Below, piece after piece: positions 1 to 12,475 of a stretch of DNA of 64,000 nt. Position 1 is the first letter of the stretch. Every line of letters starts with the position of its first letter. Source of the stretch: JAICJC01 sp963757605 (GTDB taxonomy: Bacteria; Actinomycetota; Thermoleophilia; Gaiellales; JAICJC01); the NCBI GenBank assembly GCA_963757605.1, contig CAVWSF010000001.1, positions 1-64,000 on the forward strand, read 5' to 3'. The notes under the pieces are model-generated. The model saw nothing but the letters and a program-made list of their open reading frames with translations. It did no database searches and had not been told where the DNA came from. A program made the translations under genes and the position numbers.

Positions 1-51
1 CCGGCCGTCGAAGCCGCCTTCGGGGCGGTGGAGGCCGATTTCGCAAGCTGT

Positions 52-1597
<1,546 letters not shown>

Positions 1598-1797
1598 AGG
1601 GATGCGGTGGACCAACCGCCGCGGGCGCCCGCACTGTGGAATGGCATTCGTGCCGTCCAGCAGCGGGCTCGCCTGGAATTACGTCGACACCGTCTTCGGG
1701 CTTCGGCCCGGCCAAACTGCTGAGTTTTGAGAGACCGCACGGCTGTCCTCGGGCGGCCTTATGCGTTTCTCGTGCACGGCGGGCTCTTCCGCGCGCA

Positions 1798-1817
1798 CCT
1801 TGAAAACTCCAGAGCGG
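1798..1817 (+). other. Left arm of the 23S pre-rRNA processing stem, in the 16S-23S spacer
   Basis: The spacer (about 1598-1837) contains no tRNA. Its bases 1798-1817 (ccttgaaaactccagagcgg) are complementary to 4830-4849, just past the 23S 3' end, with about three mismatches. They would bracket 23S in a long stem of the RNase III kind. The cttgaaaactcc word also resembles a boxA antitermination element. The pairing is seen directly; the processing role is known for other rRNA operons. Confidence 0.7.
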
Positions 1818-1837
1818 TAAGTGGTGTTCTCTACTGA

Positions 1838-4817
<2,980 letters not shown>

Positions 4818-4829
4818 AGAGCCCACGAG

Positions 4830-4849
4830 CCGCTATGGAGTTTTGAGGG
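4830..4849 (+). other. Right arm of the 23S pre-rRNA processing stem
   Basis: ccgctatggagttttgaggg pairs with the spacer arm at 1798-1817, closing a roughly 20-bp imperfect stem around 23S. It lies 13 bases after the mature 23S end and before 5S. Confidence 0.7.
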
Positions 4850-4884
4850 TGCGCGCCCCTGCCGGCGTCGCAGCTTGACACGAT

Positions 4885-5002
4885 TTCCGGTGGTCACAGC
4901 GAGGGGGAAACACCTCTTCCCATTCCGAACAGAGCAGTTAAGCCCCTCTGCGCCGATGGTACTTGGCGTGAGAACGCCTGGGAGAGTAGGTCGCCGCCGG
5001 GA
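4885..5002 (+). rRNA. rrf: 5S ribosomal RNA
   Basis: About 118 nt. The 5' strand ttccggtgg pairs with the 3' strand ccgccggga to form helix I. The loop-A/B word cccattccgaacagagcagttaag and the gcgccgatggtac segment are the usual 5S signatures. It follows 23S directly, giving the standard 16S-23S-5S order, and is followed immediately by a terminator. Confidence 0.95.
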
Positions 5003-5004
5003 TT

Positions 5005-5040
5005 AATGACTGAGCCGCCCTCGGGCGGCTCAGTCATTTA
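5005..5040 (+). terminator. rRNA operon terminator
   Basis: A perfect 16-bp inverted repeat (5005-5020 against 5023-5038), rich in G and C, followed by a short ttta. It starts two bases after 5S. The stem is exceptionally strong, but the T tract is weak, as is common in high-GC genomes. Confidence 0.85.
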
Positions 5041-5107
5041 ATGGGGCGGCGACCTCGCCAGCCGGAACCCATGGGGCCAGGCTCCGGTGGTTCGTCGGGT
5101 AGCTCAG

Positions 5108-5365
5108 TTACGACGGTTCGTCTTCGCCGGGCCCGTCGTCCTCGTCGAGCAGCCCGCGCGGCGGCCAGTCGTCCTGGGCGTCGCAGCGGCTCGTGCAGTG
5201 CAGCGACGCGACGTTCTGGAGAGGGACGAGGATGTGGCCGTTCAACTCGACGTGCGGCACGTCGGCGACGACGCAGTAGGCGGTCAGCACGCCGTCCTGG
5301 TACTCACCGCCGAAGAGCGCGAGCTCGACGGCCTCGCCCATGTACCGCGACGTGTGGTCCTCCAT
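5108..5365 (-). CDS. Small acidic-tailed hypothetical protein (85 aa)
   Basis: The ATG is at 5363-5365 on the minus strand, 11 bases after the stop that the upstream phosphatase would use if its frameshift were repaired. The product reads MEDHTSRYMGEAVELALF, then a beta-rich middle (about residues 25-50) with a Cys pair (LHCTSRC), and ends in an acidic run (LLDEDDGPGEDEPS). It was probably the second gene of a two-gene operon. In the sequence as given it is read through from the phosphatase into one 294-aa fusion, which I think is artificial. I do not recognise the family and assign no function. Confidence 0.6.
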   Translation of the reverse strand: MEDHTSRYMGEAVELALFGGEYQDGVLTAYCVVADVPHVELNGHILVPLQNVASLHCTSRCDAQDDWPPRGLLDEDDGPGEDEPS

Positions 5366-5376
5366 CGGCTCGGAGT

Positions 5377-5992
5377 CTAGACCAGCCCGTCCAGATGCCC
5401 GACGTCGTTCAGGGCGACCAGAGACGAGCCGTTGCCGCTGCCGCTCGACGACCGTGAGGGAGCAGTTCGGGCCCGGAGCGATGCGCGGCCTGGCGCCCGG
5501 CTCGAGCCCCAGCACGTGCAGCACGATCGCCCGCACGATCCCGTTGTGGCACACGGCGAGCGCGGTCTCGCCCGCGTGCCGGTCGGCGATGCGGTCGAAG
5601 GCCCCGAGCGCCCGGTCGCGGAGTTCCGAGAACCGCTCTCCGCCCGGGTAGCTGTCGACGGTGCCGTCCCTCCAGCGTGTGTACCAGTCGGGATAGCGGC
5701 GGGCGGCCTCGGCCCGGTCCAGCCCGGCCAGCTCGCCCACGTCGACCTCCCGCAGCCCGGGCGTCGGGATCGGCTCGAGGCCGATGCGGCGGCGCACGGC
5801 CTCCGCCGTCTGTGAGGCCCGTGCCAGGTCGCTCGTGTAGAGGGCGGCGATCCGCTCGCCGGCCATCCGGCGGGCCAGCGCCTCCGCCTGCGCCAGGCCG
5901 GCGGCGTTCAGCGGCCGGTCGGAGTGGCCCTGCCAGCGGCCCTCGCGGTTCCAGTCGGTCTCGCCGTGCCGCGCCAGCAGGATCCGGGTCAT
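5377..5992 (-). CDS. Histidine phosphatase family protein (phosphoglycerate mutase-like), frameshifted near the C-terminus
   Basis: A cytoplasmic branch-1 histidine phosphatase that hydrolyses a small phosphomonoester; the substrate is not predictable. The phospho-accepting motif is RHGE (Arg8-His9). The second catalytic His149 lies in AVCHNG, the acid Glu82 in REVDVG and Arg57 in SDLARA. The reading frame is good to about residue 190 (ERQRQRLV). The family-typical tail VALNDVGHLDGLV then continues in the +1 frame and stops at 5377-5379. The 616-bp span equals 205 codons plus one base, so one extra base sits near 5425-5440. The start ATG (5990-5992) overlaps the nearest upstream ATG of the divergent SDR. 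Either a sequencing indel or a recent frameshift would explain it. Confidence 0.85.
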
Positions 5993-6020
5993 GAGCCGAG
6001 ATCATAAGATCCCGCTCCAG

Positions 6021-6794
6021 ATGACCCAACGCCTCGACGGCTTGAGAGCACTCGTCACCGGTGGCAGCGCCGGCATCGGGCTGGCTGCCGCGCGCGCGCT
6101 CCTCGACGACGGGGCGGTGGTTGCCGTCGCGTCGCGCCATCCCGCGGCCGCCGCGTCGGAGATCGGCGCGCACCCGGTCGCGGCCGACCTCGCCACGCCG
6201 TCCGGCCCCGGCGAAGCGGTGGCGGGCGCCGTCGACGCGCTCGGAGGCCTCGACGTGCTCGTGAACAACATCGGCGTCGCGCGCATCGCCGACTGGCAGG
6301 ACGTGCCCGACGCCGAGTGGCAGGCGGCCTGGGAGACGAACGTCATGAGCTACGTCCGCGCGATCCGGGCGGCGCTGCCGCACCTGCGCGAATCCTCGAG
6401 CGCCGCGATCGTGAACGTCGCCTCGACCTCCGGCAAGCGCCCGTCCGTCGGCATGCCGCACTACTCGGTGACGAAGGCCGCCGTCCTCTCGCTCTCCCGG
6501 CTCGTGGCCGATGCGCACGCGAAGGACGGCATCCGCTGCAACGCCGTGTGCCCTGGCCCGACCCGCACGCCGGCGTGGCTCGGCGACGGCGGCCTGGCCG
6601 ACCAGACCGCGGCGCGCGGAGGCAAGGACCGCGACGAGGTGCTGGAGAACGTCGGAAAGGGCCGTCCGATCGGCCGTATGGCCGAGGCTGGCGAGATCGC
6701 GGCCGTGATCGCGTTTCTGGCCTCACCCGCCGCCTCGTACGTGACCGGCGCCGCGTGGAGCGCCGACGGCGGCACGGTCCCCGTGATCATCTGA
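6021..6794 (+). CDS. SDR family NAD(P)-dependent oxidoreductase
   Basis: A classical short-chain dehydrogenase of 257 aa. The cofactor motif TGGSAGIG is at residues 13-20, NNIG at 82-85, the catalytic Ser in VNVAST (about 135), and Tyr148 and Lys152 in YSVTK. The PGPTRT turn follows and the C-terminus ends in the usual SADGGT. I chose the ATG at 6021 because it puts the Rossmann fold at the normal distance from the N-terminus. The earlier in-frame ATG at 5991 would overlap the start codon of the divergent phosphatase. The substrate cannot be told. It stands alone on the plus strand, with a converging gene downstream. Confidence 0.9.
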   Translation: MTQRLDGLRALVTGGSAGIGLAAARALLDDGAVVAVASRHPAAAASEIGAHPVAADLATPSGPGEAVAGAVDALGGLDVLVNNIGVARIADWQDVPDAEWQAAWETNVMSYVRAIRAALPHLRESSSAAIVNVASTSGKRPSVGMPHYSVTKAAVLSLSRLVADAHAKDGIRCNAVCPGPTRTPAWLGDGGLADQTAARGGKDRDEVLENVGKGRPIGRMAEAGEIAAVIAFLASPAASYVTGAAWSADGGTVPVII

Positions 6795-6879
6795 CCTGGG
6801 TCTGCCGGGTGCCTACGCGCCCAGAGGCGGCGTGAGCGCAGTTCCAGCCGCGCCGGCCTTCGCCGGAAGACAGCAGCCG

Positions 6880-7284
6880 TCAAGCCCAACGGCCACAGCG
6901 CCGTGCAGGCGGCGGCCGGGTCGGCATACCCGCCCCGCCCCGCGGCGCGGGCGAGCACTCGAGCTCGCGCTGCTGCACAAGCATCACCGCGCCGTCCGGC
7001 TCGCGGTTGACGGCGAAGCAGTGCTGCCCCGGCCGGCCTCGGCCCGGGCACTGGACAAGCCGCGTGCTCGGCACCGGCGCGACGCACCGCGCCCCCGCCG
7101 GACACGTCGCGGGCCGAAGCCGAACCCGGACGCAGCGTCCGACCACATCATCGCGGCACTGCCTGCGGAACCCGGCGGAGTAGGTGACCTCGACCCGCGT
7201 CGGGGGGCGATGCGCCTCCGTCGCCGATCGATCGCCGCCGCCCGAGGAACCCCCCAGGCACCCGCCCGCGAGCGTCGCAAGCAC
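6880..7284 (-). CDS. Possible small Cys-rich lipoprotein (134 aa)
   Basis: The start is weak. The N-terminus MLATLAGGCLGGSSGGG carries a lipobox-like LAGGC and a Gly/Ser linker, but lacks a basic n-region; the true start may lie slightly upstream at a CTG or GTG codon. The middle (residues 30-105) has eight cysteines and a beta-like EVTYSAGF segment. The end is Pro/Arg-rich. Third codon positions in the middle are almost all G or C, as in neighbouring genes, which supports coding. No family recognised. The opposite strand is also open over this stretch but has worse codon bias. Confidence 0.4.
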   Translation of the reverse strand: MLATLAGGCLGGSSGGGDRSATEAHRPPTRVEVTYSAGFRRQCRDDVVGRCVRVRLRPATCPAGARCVAPVPSTRLVQCPGRGRPGQHCFAVNREPDGAVMLVQQRELECSPAPRGGAGMPTRPPPARRCGRWA

Positions 7285-7412
7285 GCCGACAGCCAGAACC
7301 GATGAGGGCCCGTCTCATACCTGCTTCGACATCGCGTCGGGCCGGAAAGTTCTCACGCCCTTGCGACGAAGCCGCGACCGGCGGTCGGAGCGGCGCGGGT
7401 ACACTCGTTCGG

Positions 7413-8396
7413 ATGCCGCATCCCACGGGCCCCGTCGCCGCCGCGTTCGCCGATCGCATCCGCCGCCTCGAGGCTGACGCGCTGTCGGAGCGGGCCGTGC
7501 GCTCGTACGAGACGCGCGGGCGGGAGCATCCCGACGAGGACGAGTGCTCGCTGCGCACGCCCTTCCAGCGCGACCGCGACCGGATCGTCCACTCGAAGGC
7601 GTTCCGGCGCCTCAAGCAGAAGACGCAGGTCTTCATCGCCCCCGAGGGCGATCACTTCCGCACCCGGATGACCCACACGCTCGAGGTGACGGGGATCTCG
7701 CGGGCGGTGGCGCGCGCGCTCCGGCTGAACGAGGACCTGACCGAGGCGATCGCGCTCGGGCACGACCTCGGGCACCCGCCGTTCGGGCACACCGGCGAGG
7801 AGGCGCTCGACCGGGCGCTGCGCGCCTACGGCGGCGGTTTCCGCCACAACGAGCACTCGCTGCGCGTCGTCGAGGTGCTGGAGCGCGGCGGGCGCGGCCT
7901 CAACCTGACCGCCGAGGTGCGTGACGGCATCCTGCACCACACCGGCGACGGCCGCCCGGCCACGCTGGAGGGCGCCGTCGTCCGCCTCGTCGACCGGTTC
8001 GGCTACGTGAACCACGACATCGACGACGCGGTGCGGGCGGGCATCCTGGACGCCGGCGACCTGCCGGCCGGGCCGCTCGAGCTCCTGGGCGAGACGTCGT
8101 CCCGGCGGATCGACGCGCTCGTGCACGACCTGGTCGAGACCAGCGACCGGGCCCGCGCGATCGAGCAGTCGCCCGAGCACCGGGCGGCGCTCTCGGAGCT
8201 CCGCCGGTTCATGTTCGAGCACGTCTACCTTGGCCCACCCGCCCGGGCCGAGAGCGCGCGAGCGGCGGCCGTGGTCGAGCGGCTCTTCACCCACCACCTG
8301 GCCGGCTCCGACCCCGTCGCGGCCACCGACTGGGTGGCGGGGATGACCGACCGCTACGCCCTGCGGGCGCACGCCGCGCTCGCGACCGCGGCGTGA
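7413..8396 (+). CDS. dgt: Deoxyguanosinetriphosphate triphosphohydrolase-like protein
   Basis: An HD-superfamily dNTP triphosphohydrolase (327 aa) expected to cleave dNTPs to deoxynucleosides and triphosphate. The conserved N-terminal block FQRDRDRIVHSKAFRRLK is at about residues 51-68. Metal-binding His88 lies in RMTHTLEV, and His117-Asp118 in GHDLGHPPFGHTGEE. A later downstream block HNEHSLRVVEVLE is also typical. The start is the ATG at 7413; the open frame runs further up, but the family begins here. Its last four bases overlap the dnaG start (GTGA), so dgt, dnaG and the sigma gene probably form one operon linking nucleotide pool control to replication priming. Confidence 0.92.
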   Translation: MPHPTGPVAAAFADRIRRLEADALSERAVRSYETRGREHPDEDECSLRTPFQRDRDRIVHSKAFRRLKQKTQVFIAPEGDHFRTRMTHTLEVTGISRAVARALRLNEDLTEAIALGHDLGHPPFGHTGEEALDRALRAYGGGFRHNEHSLRVVEVLERGGRGLNLTAEVRDGILHHTGDGRPATLEGAVVRLVDRFGYVNHDIDDAVRAGILDAGDLPAGPLELLGETSSRRIDALVHDLVETSDRARAIEQSPEHRAALSELRRFMFEHVYLGPPARAESARAAAVVERLFTHHLAGSDPVAATDWVAGMTDRYALRAHAALATAA

Positions 8397-10132
8397 GCAC
8401 GATCACCCGCGAGAGCCTCGAGGCGCTCGAAGCGGCGGTGGACATGGTCGACCTGGTTGGCGGCCGCACGCCGCTTCGCCGCTCCGGCGCCCGCTACGTC
8501 GGCCGCTGCCCGTTCCACGACGAGCGGACGCCGTCCTTCTCGGTCGACCCGGTGAAGAAGGTCTACTTCTGCTTCGGCTGCCAGCGCGGCGGCGACCACA
8601 TCAAGTTCGTGCGCGAGACGGAGAACCTCGACTTCGCGGCCGCCGTCGAGACGCTGGCCGACCGCTACGGCGTCCGCCTGGAGTTCGAGCAGTCCTCGCC
8701 GGCCGACGAGCGCCGCCGGGCCGAGCGCGCGCGGCTCCTGCGGCTCCTGGACGACGCGGCCGGCTTCTACGTGCGCTACCTGTGGGAGTCGGAGGAGGCC
8801 GCTCCGGCGCGCGACTACCTCGCAGGGCGCGGCATCGCCGATACCACAGCCCGCGACTTCCGGCTCGGCTTCGCGCCGTCGGCCTGGGACCGGGTCTGCG
8901 CTGCGGCGCTCGCAAAGGGCTTCACCGCGGCCGAGCTGGGGCAGGCGGGGCTCTCCGGCCGGGGCCGGCGCGGGCCGGTGGACCGCTTCCGCGGCCGCCT
9001 GATCTTCCCGCTGGCCGACGTCCGCGGCCGGATCCGCGGCTTCGGCGCCCGCCAGATGCCCGGCGGGGAGCCGCCCAAGTACCTGAACTCGCCGGAGGGG
9101 CCGCTCTTCCACAAGGCGGACATGGTGTACGGCCTCGATCGCGCCCGGGCGGCGATCGCGGCGGCCGGCCGGGCGATCGTGGTCGAGGGCTACACCGACG
9201 TCCTGGCGCTCCACCAGGCCGGCTTCGCCAACACCGTGGCCTCGATGGGGACGGCGCTGACCGAGGCCCAGGTGACCGAGCTGCGGCGGGTGTGCTCGGG
9301 CGTCTCGCTCGCGTTCGACTCCGATGCCGCCGGCGAGGAGGCGTCGCTGCGCGGGATGGCGATCGCCGAGGGCAAGGGGCTCGCGGTCCGGGTGGTCGAG
9401 CTTCCGGCGGGGCAGGATCCGGCCGACGCGGTGCTGGCCGACCGCGACGCCTTCGGGCGTGCGCTCGACTCGGCCGCCGGCGTGCTGTCGTTCCGGGTCG
9501 GGCGTGCGCTTGCGACGGGCGGCACGCGCGACGAGATGTACGCCCGCGCGGCGGCGATCATCGCCGCGGCGCCGCCCTCGGTGGAGCGCGACGAGGAGGT
9601 GCGCGTCGTCGCCGACCGCCTGCGCCTGACCGACGACCTGGCCGCCCGGCTCACCGCCGGCCGGCCGGCGCGGGCCGCCGCAGCTCCGGCGCAGCCCGCG
9701 AAGCTGCGCCGGTCGCCGCGTGAGCGAGACGAGCGGCTCTTCCTGGGAATGGCCTTGGCATTACCAGATCGTGGTAGGGAGTTGTTGTCGGAGTTGGATG
9801 TGGCATACTTCTCCGACGAGCCGCTGCGGGAAGCGGCCGGGCACATGCGTCGGCTTCTGGCCGGCGAGGGGGAAACCGAGGACGCGGAACGTTGGGCGCC
9901 CCTCATGGCGGAATTGAACGCCGTGGCGGCGCGCGAAGCGCCTTCGGACTCGGCTCTGGAGGAGCTCTACTGGAAGCTGCATCTGTACCAGATCGAAGAC
10001 GAGCTAAAGACCTTGAGGCGAAACGCCGACTTGGAGTTGAGTCAGCAGCAGGAGCTCCAGCGCCTCGAGGAGCTGAGGCTGAGGCTGCTGGCGACGCTCG
10101 AATCAGTTCGCGCCCACGCGCCCGATCGTTAG
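8393..10132 (+). CDS. dnaG: DNA primase
   Basis: Synthesises RNA primers for replication (579 aa). The N-terminal CHC2 zinc finger uses Cys39, His42, Cys60 and Cys63 (CPFH ... YFCFGC). The catalytic core follows, with the TOPRIM glutamate in VVEGYTDV (about residue 265) and the metal-binding AFDSDAAG (about 307-314). A Pro/Ala linker at about 430-445 leads to a helical C-terminal domain of the kind that contacts the replicative helicase. The GTG start overlaps the dgt stop by 4 bp. It is followed after 11 bp by a sigma-70 gene, recalling the dnaG-rpoD pair of the macromolecular synthesis operon. Confidence 0.97.
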   Translation: MSTITRESLEALEAAVDMVDLVGGRTPLRRSGARYVGRCPFHDERTPSFSVDPVKKVYFCFGCQRGGDHIKFVRETENLDFAAAVETLADRYGVRLEFEQSSPADERRRAERARLLRLLDDAAGFYVRYLWESEEAAPARDYLAGRGIADTTARDFRLGFAPSAWDRVCAAALAKGFTAAELGQAGLSGRGRRGPVDRFRGRLIFPLADVRGRIRGFGARQMPGGEPPKYLNSPEGPLFHKADMVYGLDRARAAIAAAGRAIVVEGYTDVLALHQAGFANTVASMGTALTEAQVTELRRVCSGVSLAFDSDAAGEEASLRGMAIAEGKGLAVRVVELPAGQDPADAVLADRDAFGRALDSAAGVLSFRVGRALATGGTRDEMYARAAAIIAAAPPSVERDEEVRVVADRLRLTDDLAARLTAGRPARAAAAPAQPAKLRRSPRERDERLFLGMALALPDRGRELLSELDVAYFSDEPLREAAGHMRRLLAGEGETEDAERWAPLMAELNAVAAREAPSDSALEELYWKLHLYQIEDELKTLRRNADLELSQQQELQRLEELRLRLLATLESVRAHAPDR

Positions 10133-10143
10133 GTCCCACACAG

Positions 10144-11049
10144 ATGGCCGAATCCGCCCCGGACCCCGCGGGGTTCGACTCCCACGAGGAGGAGCCCGAC
10201 CTTGAGGTCGAGGCGTCGCCTGGTCCCACCGAGGACACGGTTGGCCTCTACCTGCGCGAGATCTCCCGTGTGCCGCTCCTGACGGCCGCCGAGGAGGTCT
10301 CCCTCGCGAAGGCGCTCGAGCGCGGCGACGAGCGGGCCCGGCGGCGGCTCATCGAGTCGAACCTGCGCCTGGTCGTGTCGATCGCGCGCCGGTACTCGAA
10401 CCGCGGGCTCAGCTTCCTCGACCTGATCCAGGAGGGGAACGTCGGCCTCATGAAGGCCGTCGAGCGCTACGACTGGCGGCTCGGCCATCGTTTCTCGACG
10501 TACGCCACCTGGTGGATCCGCCAGGCCGTCACACGCGCCCTCGCCGATCAGGGGCGCACGATTCGCGTGCCGGCCCAGGTGGTCGACACGATCAACCGCA
10601 TGGCGCGCGTCGAGCGCCAGCTCACCCAGACCTTCAACCGTGCGCCCACACACGACGAGGTGGCCGAGGCGATGGGGCTCAAGCCCTCCAAGGTGGAGGA
10701 GCTGAAGCGGGTCTCGCAGGAGCCGGTGTCGCTGGCCGCTCCGGTCGGCGAGGACTCGACCGAGCTCGGCGAGATGATCGAGGACGAGCACCAGCGCGGC
10801 CTCGGCTCCGACATGGCCGCGAACCAGCGCGACGCGCACGTGTCCGACCTCGTGGCGCAGCTCCCGTACCGCGAGCGGCTGATCCTCGAGCTTCGCTACG
10901 GGCTCTCGGGCAACCGTCCGCACACGCTGGAGGAGGTGGGGCGCCGCTTCGGGGTCACCCGCGAGCGCGTCCGCCAGATCGAGACCCGCACGCTCCGCAG
11001 GCTCGCCGCCGCCGGCGAGAATGCAGAACTGCGCCTGTTGATCGATTAA
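10144..11049 (+). CDS. rpoD: RNA polymerase sigma factor, sigma-70 family (primary-type)
   Basis: A 301-aa sigma factor. Region 1.2 begins at DTVGLYLREIS (about residue 31). Region 2 has NLRLVVSIARRY and DLIQEGNVGLMKAVERYDW, plus the -10-reading helix FSTYATWWIRQAVTRAL. Region 3 starts at RTIRVP. The region 4 helix-turn-helix is TLEEVGRRFGVTRERVRQIE. There is no long region 1.1. I chose the ATG at 10144, 11 bp after dnaG; the open frame extends upstream inside dnaG in another frame. Position after dnaG argues for the housekeeping sigma. A group 2 paralogue cannot be excluded from this window alone. Confidence 0.92.
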   Translation: MAESAPDPAGFDSHEEEPDLEVEASPGPTEDTVGLYLREISRVPLLTAAEEVSLAKALERGDERARRRLIESNLRLVVSIARRYSNRGLSFLDLIQEGNVGLMKAVERYDWRLGHRFSTYATWWIRQAVTRALADQGRTIRVPAQVVDTINRMARVERQLTQTFNRAPTHDEVAEAMGLKPSKVEELKRVSQEPVSLAAPVGEDSTELGEMIEDEHQRGLGSDMAANQRDAHVSDLVAQLPYRERLILELRYGLSGNRPHTLEEVGRRFGVTRERVRQIETRTLRRLAAAGENAELRLLID

Positions 11050-11075
11050 TCGATCGACTAGACTGCGTCACCCGA

Positions 11076-11147
11076 TCCGCGGTAGCTCAATGGCAGAGCA
11101 TCCGGCTGTTAACCGGAGGGTTGTAGGTTCGAGTCCTACCCGCGGAG
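11076..11147 (+). tRNA. tRNA-Asn(GTT)
   Basis: A cloverleaf of 72 nt. The acceptor tccgcgg pairs with ccgcgga (11140-11146), with discriminator G at 11147. The anticodon stem is tccgg/ccgga, with loop ctgttaa and anticodon GTT at 11108-11110. The T arm contains ggttcgagtcc. CCA is not encoded. It lies 26 bp after the sigma gene. Confidence 0.96.
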
Positions 11148-11174
11148 CCTCTACCCACGGCAGGTCGAGCCCGG

Positions 11175-11498
11175 CTACCGGTCTGTGTCGGGATCGATCT
11201 CGCGAGCCTGCGCTTCGTGATGCTCGGCTGCAGCTCGTTCCCGCTCGGCGCGCTCGGCCTGTTCTTCGGCCGCCAGGCGCTCCCGCTCGGCCCGGGCGGC
11301 CTGTTCCTCGGCTGCCAGCTTGGCCTGTTCGGCGCTGCGAGTGATCGTCGCCGCCTCGTCACGGTGCGCCGCCGCAGCGCTCCGACGCTGGTCGAGCTGC
11401 TCCGAGCGCCTGCGCATGGCCAGCGCCACGAGGATCACGACGATCACCGCGACCACGATGATCGCGACGATCGCTCCGCTTGAGACCAGGAGTGGCAT
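11175..11498 (-). CDS. Small single-pass membrane protein with a charged coiled coil (107 aa)
   Basis: Residues 4-28 (VSSGAIVAII... to VALAM) form one hydrophobic transmembrane helix. It is followed by a basic MRRR stop-transfer. The rest is a long Ala/Glu/Arg helix with heptad-like repeats; the unit LAAEEQA(A/E)RAERER occurs twice in tandem (about residues 64-90). A near-perfect ribosome binding site ggaaaggag lies 6 bases before the ATG at 11496-11498. The function is unknown. Proteins of this shape often act as membrane-anchored scaffolds, but nothing here proves it. Confidence 0.75.
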   Translation of the reverse strand: MPLLVSSGAIVAIIVVAVIVVILVALAMRRRSEQLDQRRSAAAAHRDEAATITRSAEQAKLAAEEQAARAERERLAAEEQAERAERERAAAEHHEAQAREIDPDTDR

Positions 11499-11535
11499 GG
11501 AGACTCCTTTCCCCGCGGAGCCTCTCTCTAAGCCA

Positions 11536-11733
11536 TCAACGGTGAATGCCGACGCCTGGCGGGAGGCTCCAGTGGTGCCCGCAGCTCCCGCACGTCGCCT
11601 CGAGGAACGCCGGGCTGTCGCCCGCTGTCTCAACGTCCGATCCTCCAGGAGTCCATTCCAGCGGCTCGCCGCAGCCCCCATGGACTATCGGGCAGTAGTC
11701 GACCTTCTCGTACAGGAGCGTTGTCCGGTTCAT
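11536..11733 (-). CDS. Small zinc-ribbon-like protein (65 aa)
   Basis: The product contains a CPIVHGGCGEPLEW knuckle (Cys14, Cys21) and a second pair in ATCGSCGHHW (Cys48, Cys51), the spacing of a zinc ribbon. No other domain fits. It lies 38 bp upstream of the coiled-coil membrane protein on the same strand. Overlapping frames on the plus strand lack recognisable content. Moderate support only. Confidence 0.5.
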   Translation of the reverse strand: MNRTTLLYEKVDYCPIVHGGCGEPLEWTPGGSDVETAGDSPAFLEATCGSCGHHWSLPPGVGIHR

Positions 11734-11863
11734 GCGTGGAAGCTACCGCGGCGCCTCGATCGAAGCCAACCAGAGCGAGCGCCGGACCGCTTCGTCCGCA
11801 TTGGGCGATGCTCACGCGCCGCTGCGATGCGAGAACGCAGCCTCCCGAGCCGGAAGGAAGCCG

Positions 11864-12052
11864 ATGGGAGTTCGCGAGTGGATCTCGAAGCTGCGAAAGC
11901 GGGAAGACGCCGCTGCCATCCAGCGCGCCAAGGAACGGGCGTCCGACGAGTCGGTCTCCGAGAAGGAGATCTACTCGGGCGACGTCGAGGGACGCGCGTC
12001 CGACGCGGCCGCGGCCCGGCGATACGGCCGCACCGACCACCTGGGCGAGTAG
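11864..12052 (+). CDS. Small hydrophilic hypothetical protein (62 aa)
   Basis: A highly charged short protein (MGVREWISKLRKREDAAAIQ...) ending YGRTDHLGE, predicted mostly helical, with no membrane segment. The ATG at 11864 has ggaaggaag five bases upstream. I rejected the longer in-frame start at 11732 because its N-terminus is low complexity. The stop abuts the stop of the converging YccF-like gene. Function unknown. Confidence 0.6.
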   Translation: MGVREWISKLRKREDAAAIQRAKERASDESVSEKEIYSGDVEGRASDAAAARRYGRTDHLGE

Positions 12053-12469
12053 TCAGTACCGGCGGAGCGTCATGACGGCCGGAAGGCGGTTGTACATCAT
12101 CACGCCGAACGGTAGACCGACGAGGCTGACGCAGAGCAGCCAGGCAAGCACCGACCAGACCGCGCCGAACCACCAGCCGACCAGGATGAAGTAGACGGCG
12201 CGGCCGAGGAACGACCGCTGCGGAACCCTCGTGGCGGTGAGGTAGGCGGCGCCGCCTTCGACCTCGTCCGTCTGGACGGTCCGCGGGCGCAGCGTGAGGA
12301 CGGTCGGGAGGCGGTTCCAGATCATGAACGCGATCGGCAGCCCGATGATGGTGAGCGCGATGACGTAGGCGAGGATGTTGACGATCGCGGCCAGCCACCA
12401 GCCGACGAGGACGAACCACACCGTCCGGACGAGGAGCCCCGGGCCGCTGCTGCTCGTCGAGACCGCCAT
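12053..12469 (-). CDS. YccF domain-containing membrane protein
   Basis: A 138-aa integral membrane protein made of two copies of the same roughly 50-residue unit. The first carries LVGWWLAAIVNILAYVIA...GLPIAFMIWNRLPTVLTLRP. The second carries LVGWWFGAVWSVLAWLLC...GLPFGVMMYNRLPAVMTLRR. Each unit has two hydrophobic helices. This tandem (V/I)LVGWW...GLP...NRLP pattern is that of the YccF (DUF307) family, whose biochemical role is unknown. It lies 6 bp downstream of the PfkB gene on the same strand, so the two may be cotranscribed. Confidence 0.88.
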   Translation of the reverse strand: MAVSTSSSGPGLLVRTVWFVLVGWWLAAIVNILAYVIALTIIGLPIAFMIWNRLPTVLTLRPRTVQTDEVEGGAAYLTATRVPQRSFLGRAVYFILVGWWFGAVWSVLAWLLCVSLVGLPFGVMMYNRLPAVMTLRRY

Positions 12470-12475
12470 TGGGCG

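Noticed and set aside
1598..1837. Spacer tRNA-Ile or tRNA-Ala genes between 16S and 23S
   Set aside because: No cloverleaf or T-loop word can be found in the spacer.
5108..5992. A 294-aa histidine phosphatase fused to a C-terminal acidic domain
   Set aside because: The fusion depends on one extra base; the family's own C-terminus and stop are present in the next frame.
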